DNA from: Bacillota bacterium
GTDB lineage: Bacteria; Bacillota; Clostridia; Clostridiales; Caloramatoraceae
Direction of reading: 5' to 3'
DNA length: 15,999 bases
Assembly (NCBI GenBank): GCA_023415335.1
Contig: JAEZLD010000193.1
Location: 1-15,999 of the forward strand
A program made the translations under genes and the position numbers. The notes under the pieces were generated by a model. That model worked only from the letters and a program-made list of their open reading frames with translations. It did not search any database and was not told the origin of the DNA. Position 1 is the stretch's first letter, and the number at the start of each line of letters is the position of its first letter. Shown here piece by piece: positions 14,674-15,999 of this stretch.

Positions 14674-15039
14674 ATGGCAACACCTAAAATATTCGAAAGT
14701 GAATACCGTTTCTGCCTGATTCTTTGGGATAATGAGCGTATTAGCAGTTCAAAGCTTGCATCTCTTTGCAAGGAGAAGCTTGGCTGGTCCAGAACCACTA
14801 CATACACAGTTATAAAAAGGCTTTCTGAAAGAGGAGTAGTAAAAAATGATAATGCCACAGTAACCTCCCTTGTGTCCAAGGAGGAGGTTCAGGCATCTGA
14901 AATAGACCAGCTGATAGAGAAAACCTTTGAAGGCTCCCTGCCGGCCTTTATAAACACCTTTGCTAAGCATCAGAAGCTATCAGATAAGGATATATCAGAT
15001 TTGCAGCGTATGATAGATGAATATGGAGGTAAAAAGTAG
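14674..15039 (+). CDS. BlaI/MecI/CopY-family transcriptional repressor
   Basis: A 121-residue winged-helix repressor, the usual length. ESEYRFCLILWDNERISSSK (8-27) starts the domain, and WSRTTTYTVIKRLSERGVV is the recognition-helix region shared by BlaI, MecI and CopY. A charged C-terminal dimerisation helix region follows. In most BlaI loci the next gene encodes a BlaR1/MecR1 membrane sensor-protease that cleaves the repressor when beta-lactam binds. Here no such gene follows, only a 78-codon ORF overlapping the stop. No beta-lactamase or copper ATPase is nearby. The double palindrome immediately upstream suggests autoregulation. Ribosome-binding site AGTAGGG is modest. Confidence 0.88.
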   Translation: MATPKIFESEYRFCLILWDNERISSSKLASLCKEKLGWSRTTTYTVIKRLSERGVVKNDNATVTSLVSKEEVQASEIDQLIEKTFEGSLPAFINTFAKHQKLSDKDISDLQRMIDEYGGKK

Positions 15040-15253
15040 TTATGGAGTTTCCATTAATGTAATGGGGGAAATGAGTATAAGCTTATCTGGCTATAAGAAA
15101 ACAGAATGCTATAAGGTGCTTTCATCAGATGGTGAGGATTCACTCTACCGTCTATATTATATGGACGGGGAGATTTGGCTGGGCCACTGGGGCTGGTATG
15201 GTGAAAAGAAGGATGCCTTTTGGTGTGAATATATTATAAAAATAAATAAATAG
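15017..15253 (+). CDS. Small ORF overlapping the BlaI gene; unknown, perhaps a sensor remnant
   Basis: A 78-codon ORF whose possible ATGs at 15017 and 15023 lie inside the end of the BlaI gene (23-bp overlap), in the +1 frame. From GEMSISLSGYKKTECYKVL through GDGEIWLGHWGWYGEKK-like sequence (residues 49-64, MDGEIWLGHWGWYGEK) to CEYIIKINK it reads as real protein, rich in aromatic residues, with no signal peptide or membrane helix. The start is doubtful: neither ATG has a good ribosome-binding site. GGAGGT (15025-15030) is placed for the ATG at 15042, which in another frame encodes only six codons (MEFPLM, stop). One reading is that a BlaR-type gene began at 15042 and was deleted internally, leaving its C-terminal end. 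This is inference; family not recognised. Confidence 0.45.
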   Translation: MNMEVKSSYGVSINVMGEMSISLSGYKKTECYKVLSSDGEDSLYRLYYMDGEIWLGHWGWYGEKKDAFWCEYIIKINK

Positions 15254-15269
15254 CGGTAATATTAAAATA

Positions 15270-15305
15270 AAAAGCAGGGAAAAAGAAACATTTCCCTGCT
15301 TTTGT
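15270..15305. terminator. Bidirectional terminator between convergent genes
   Basis: A 13-bp perfect stem, AAAAGCAGGGAAA with TTTCCCTGCTTTT (15270-15282 with 15291-15303), loop of 8 nt. It lies 16 bases after the small ORF and 17 bases from the stop of the minus-strand gene. Confidence 0.85.
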
Positions 15306-15320
15306 TACGCCTGGTAAACA

Positions 15321-15959
15321 CTAAGCTGTTTTCATGCTATCATAATATGCCTGAAATTTTTCCTGTACAGCATCATAGGTCTTCTGGCATATTGAGGGCA
15401 GCTTCCCTCCCCAGGCCTTTTCAGCCATGGCATAGCCTTCTTCAAAGGCCTTCTGCATTTCCTTTACCTTTTCAACATCATCTCCTGCCAGGCTCATTGC
15501 AAAGTCAAAGAGTCTTTGTGATGTTTGGTTAACTCCCCAGTATCCATCCTCGGAGATTTCCTCCTGAGCCTTAGCCCTGGATACCTCATCCACGCTAAAC
15601 TTTCCGCTGGCAAAAATTTGCCATATAGAGTCCTCGGACAGGTTGCTGTGTATAGCACCCTGCTTATGGATAGACTGCTGTACCAGATCAATCAGGCGCT
15701 GCTTCCTATCAGCTAAGTCCTGCTTTAAGTATTCAACTATTGCAGACCTGTCAGTTTTACCACTGTTTTTAACAGCAGTGTCTTCAGAAAGCTTCTCCTT
15801 GCTCTTGTCTGAAAGCTCAAGTCTATCTGTAGAAAGCTTGCCCATATCCTTTGCAGCCTCCTTGGCTGAAGGAGTATTCACAGCATTATCTGTCTTTTGT
15901 GTCTCACTGGTAGTACTGTTGTAGGTTTTCTGATACGCTCCAATGCTGGATATTGCCAT
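15321..15959 (-). CDS. Conserved-looking hypothetical protein, no assigned function
   Basis: A 212-residue soluble protein without signal peptide or membrane helix. Residues 1-70 are polar and low in complexity (Ser/Thr/Lys/Asp/Glu) with DRLELSDKSKEKL (45-57), a pattern faintly like FlgM-type flagellar proteins. Residues 71-105 are a charged helix (coiled-coil-like). The C-terminal part, 125-210, is better ordered and helical: ISEDGYWGVNQTSQRLFDFA (135-154), then AFEEGYAMAEKAWGGKLPSI (171-190) and TYDAVQEKFQAYY. I recall similar unnamed proteins in clostridia and in flagellated proteobacteria, but cannot name the family. GGAGGTGA lies five bases before the ATG. TATAAG about 30 bases upstream may be part of its promoter. 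Function is not assigned. Confidence 0.75.
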   Translation of the reverse strand: MAISSIGAYQKTYNSTTSETQKTDNAVNTPSAKEAAKDMGKLSTDRLELSDKSKEKLSEDTAVKNSGKTDRSAIVEYLKQDLADRKQRLIDLVQQSIHKQGAIHSNLSEDSIWQIFASGKFSVDEVSRAKAQEEISEDGYWGVNQTSQRLFDFAMSLAGDDVEKVKEMQKAFEEGYAMAEKAWGGKLPSICQKTYDAVQEKFQAYYDSMKTA

Positions 15960-15999
15960 ATGTTCACCTCCATTCGTACATATAGTCTTATAGGCACAA

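Noticed and set aside
15025..15045. Possible programmed frameshift joining the BlaI gene to the small ORF at the GGTAAAAAG stretch
   Set aside because: The second ORF is in the +1 frame, whereas an A-rich slippery run would normally give -1. No stimulatory structure was seen.

Overview
The window looks like chromosomal DNA of a low-to-moderate G+C Gram-positive anaerobe of the class Clostridia. Ile is often ATA and Arg often AGG/AGA. Shine-Dalgarno sites are strong (AAAGGAGG, AAGGAGGTGA), one gene starts at TTG, and tight intrinsic terminators separate the transcription units. A Lachnospiraceae-type host is plausible but cannot be proven from the sequence. There is no phage, insertion sequence, CRISPR array, tRNA or rRNA gene. 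Most of the window is ordinary housekeeping and accessory gene content.

Layout. 1-119 is the C-terminal end of a rhodanese-domain protein, followed by a strong terminator. 200-1009 is an AT-rich, poorly coding stretch with a decayed, unrecognised gene (about 283-712) and several hairpins. 1010-2868 holds a LAT/SteT-like amino-acid permease (minus strand) divergent from a small cupin (plus strand), with a near-perfect palindrome between them. 3047-4535 is an sppA plus RDD-protein operon, equivalent to sppA-yteJ of Bacillus. 4711-5892 is a lipoprotein with a calcium-loop-like motif. It converges on 5951-6874, a DnaQ-type exonuclease fused to a BRCT domain. 6899-7358 carries two pairs of direct repeats, a textbook sigma-A promoter and a DUF2087 protein.

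7448-8975 (minus strand) is a sulfur and redox block: an Rrf2-family regulator with three cysteines downstream of cysteine synthase (cysK). The two genes share an upstream motif, which suggests that the regulator controls both. 9215-9682 (minus) is a HAD protein of the soluble P-type-ATPase kind. 9901-13612 is a two-gene operon for a heterodimeric ABC exporter, preceded by an extended -10 and a pair of 16-bp direct repeats. 13750-14586 is nudC (NAD pyrophosphatase). 14611-15253 is a BlaI/MecI-type repressor with a double palindromic operator, but with no BlaR/MecR1 sensor behind it: only a 78-codon overlapping ORF follows. 15321-15959 (minus) is a conserved-looking hypothetical protein.

The points most worth a second look are the orphan BlaI locus with its possible sensor remnant, the repeats in front of the ABC exporter, the shared motif of the Rrf2/cysK pair, and the frameshifted gene at 283-712. 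I did not find a convincing new multi-gene system.
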